Shown in pieces: positions 6,146 through 6,900 of a stretch of 6,900 nt of DNA. The translations under genes were made by a program, and so were the position numbers. Numbering within the stretch: the first letter of the stretch is position 1; each line of letters starts with the position of its first letter. Origin of the DNA: Ignavibacteria bacterium UBA961 (lineage in GTDB: Bacteria; Bacteroidota; Ignavibacteria; Kapaibacteriales; UBA961); contig DBCJ01000058.1 of assembly GCA_002293005.1 (NCBI GenBank), positions 1 through 6,900 of the forward strand. Direction: 5' to 3'. Below the pieces are notes generated by a model that had not been told where the DNA came from, made no database searches, and saw only the letters and a list, made by a program, of their open reading frames with translations.

Positions 6146-6900
6146 ATGGATAGCATCGAAAAGAAAGTCAAGATTGGAGAAACCGATCTCTCTGCACTTT
6201 TGGGGTATAATGATCTCTATCTCACCATGCTTGAATCACGATTCCAGTCCAGTATCACAGTTCGAGGAGATACTGTCATCATTCGTGGCGAACCAGCTGA
6301 AGTGAAGATGATTGAAAAAACATTGAGTGAATTGCAGTATATACTTGGTAGAAAGGGAATGCTGACACAAGATGATGTTAGCTCGGTATTGCAATTTGCA
6401 GATTCGACGATGCCACAAGAAGGTCAGACAAAATCCAATGAAATTTCACTCAATACCATTGTCTTGTCCGGTAAAAGAGAAACCATCAAGCCGAGAAATA
6501 AGCATCAGGCCGAAATGGTTTCCAAAGTGATGAATAATGATCTGTGTTTTGCAGTCGGTCCTGCGGGTACGGGTAAAACTTATCTTGCCGTCGCTCTTGC
6601 ACTTGCCGCATTGAAGAATAATGAAGTCACTCGCATCGTACTCTCCCGTCCTGCCGTTGAAGCAGGTGAATCATTGGGTTTTTTGCCGGGCGATTTATCG
6701 GAAAAAGTGGATCCGTATTTAAGACCGCTTCTTGATGCAATAACAGATATGGTTTCTACTGAGAAATTTCGAAGCATGAGCGAAAAACGCATCATTGAAA
6801 TCGTGCCTCTTGCCTATATGCGGGGAAGAACATTGAATAATTCATTCATCATTTTGGATGAAGCGCAGAATGCTACTCGCACGCAGATGAAAATGTTTTT
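6146..6900 (+). CDS. phoH: PhoH/YbeZ-family P-loop ATPase (3' truncated by the window edge)
   Basis: The frame from the ATG at 6146 is open to the window end, giving 251 residues of a family usually about 310-350 long. Residues 1-70 match the N-terminal small domain of YbeZ-type PhoH proteins (DLSALLGYND, ESRF, then VRGDTVIIRGE and a helix). A linker follows, then the ATPase domain: IKPRNKHQAEMV (114-125), the Walker A motif GPAGTGKT (138-145), the conserved SRPAVEAGESLGFLPGD (167-183), KVDPYLRPL (187-195), VPLAYMRGRT (220-229) and the Walker B motif FIILDEAQN (234-242). PhoH-like proteins are predicted RNA-linked ATPases and often sit beside ybeY in bacteria; what follows here is outside the window. 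No Shine-Dalgarno precedes the start (the sequence just before is CACCAATAC), but the N-terminal family match supports this ATG. The gene is separated from the LysM gene by the terminator, so it is probably a separate transcription unit. Confidence 0.95.
   Translation, partial: MDSIEKKVKIGETDLSALLGYNDLYLTMLESRFQSSITVRGDTVIIRGEPAEVKMIEKTLSELQYILGRKGMLTQDDVSSVLQFADSTMPQEGQTKSNEISLNTIVLSGKRETIKPRNKHQAEMVSKVMNNDLCFAVGPAGTGKTYLAVALALAALKNNEVTRIVLSRPAVEAGESLGFLPGDLSEKVDPYLRPLLDAITDMVSTEKFRSMSEKRIIEIVPLAYMRGRTLNNSFIILDEAQNATRTQMKMF

Noticed and set aside
6236..6795. Minus-strand open frames inside the PhoH-family gene
   Set aside because: They lie antisense to an unambiguous PhoH-like ATPase and show no domain or start signal.

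Overview
The window looks like ordinary chromosomal DNA from a Gram-negative, outer-membrane bacterium. It is most likely in the FCB group (Bacteroidota, Ignavibacteriota or Kapabacteria-like). This placement is inferred from four things: a huge secreted subtilase with FG-GAP repeats and a FlgD-like/type IX-style C-terminal sorting domain; the tail of a DsbD-like thioredoxin domain; a lipoprotein paired with a periplasmic LysM protein; and the weak or absent Shine-Dalgarno sequences at several starts. No mobile element, CRISPR array, tRNA or rRNA was seen, and base composition appears even and slightly AT-leaning throughout.

Layout. (1) Bases 1-434, plus strand: the last 52 codons of a thioredoxin-fold protein, probably the C-terminal domain of a DsbD-type reductase, overlap by 4 bp a small gene of unknown function. 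(2) Bases 456-4706, minus strand: one 1416-residue secreted serine protease (peptidase family S8). It has a complete catalytic triad, six FG-GAP/VCBS-type calcium-loop repeats, a fibronectin III-like domain, two SbsA/Big_5-like Ig domains and a C-terminal sorting domain. (3) Bases 4707-4817: a divergent intergenic region. (4) Bases 4818-6043, plus strand: a two-gene unit encoding a small coiled-coil lipoprotein with a lysine-rich tail, and a periplasmic coiled-coil protein with a C-terminal LysM domain. A strong rho-independent terminator at 6094-6123 closes it. (5) Bases 6146-6900, plus strand: the first 251 codons of a PhoH/YbeZ-family ATPase, cut by the window edge.

The most interesting grouping is the lipoprotein/LysM pair. 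Together they look like an outer-membrane-to-peptidoglycan tether: one partner would be lipid-anchored, the other would bind peptidoglycan, and both carry helices suited to coiled-coil pairing. The S8 protease is a mosaic exported enzyme and seems to be transcribed alone. The PhoH-like ATPase is a conserved housekeeping-type gene, but its start lies only 22 nt after the preceding terminator and has no visible ribosome binding site. I did not find clear evidence for a wholly new defence or mobile system here.
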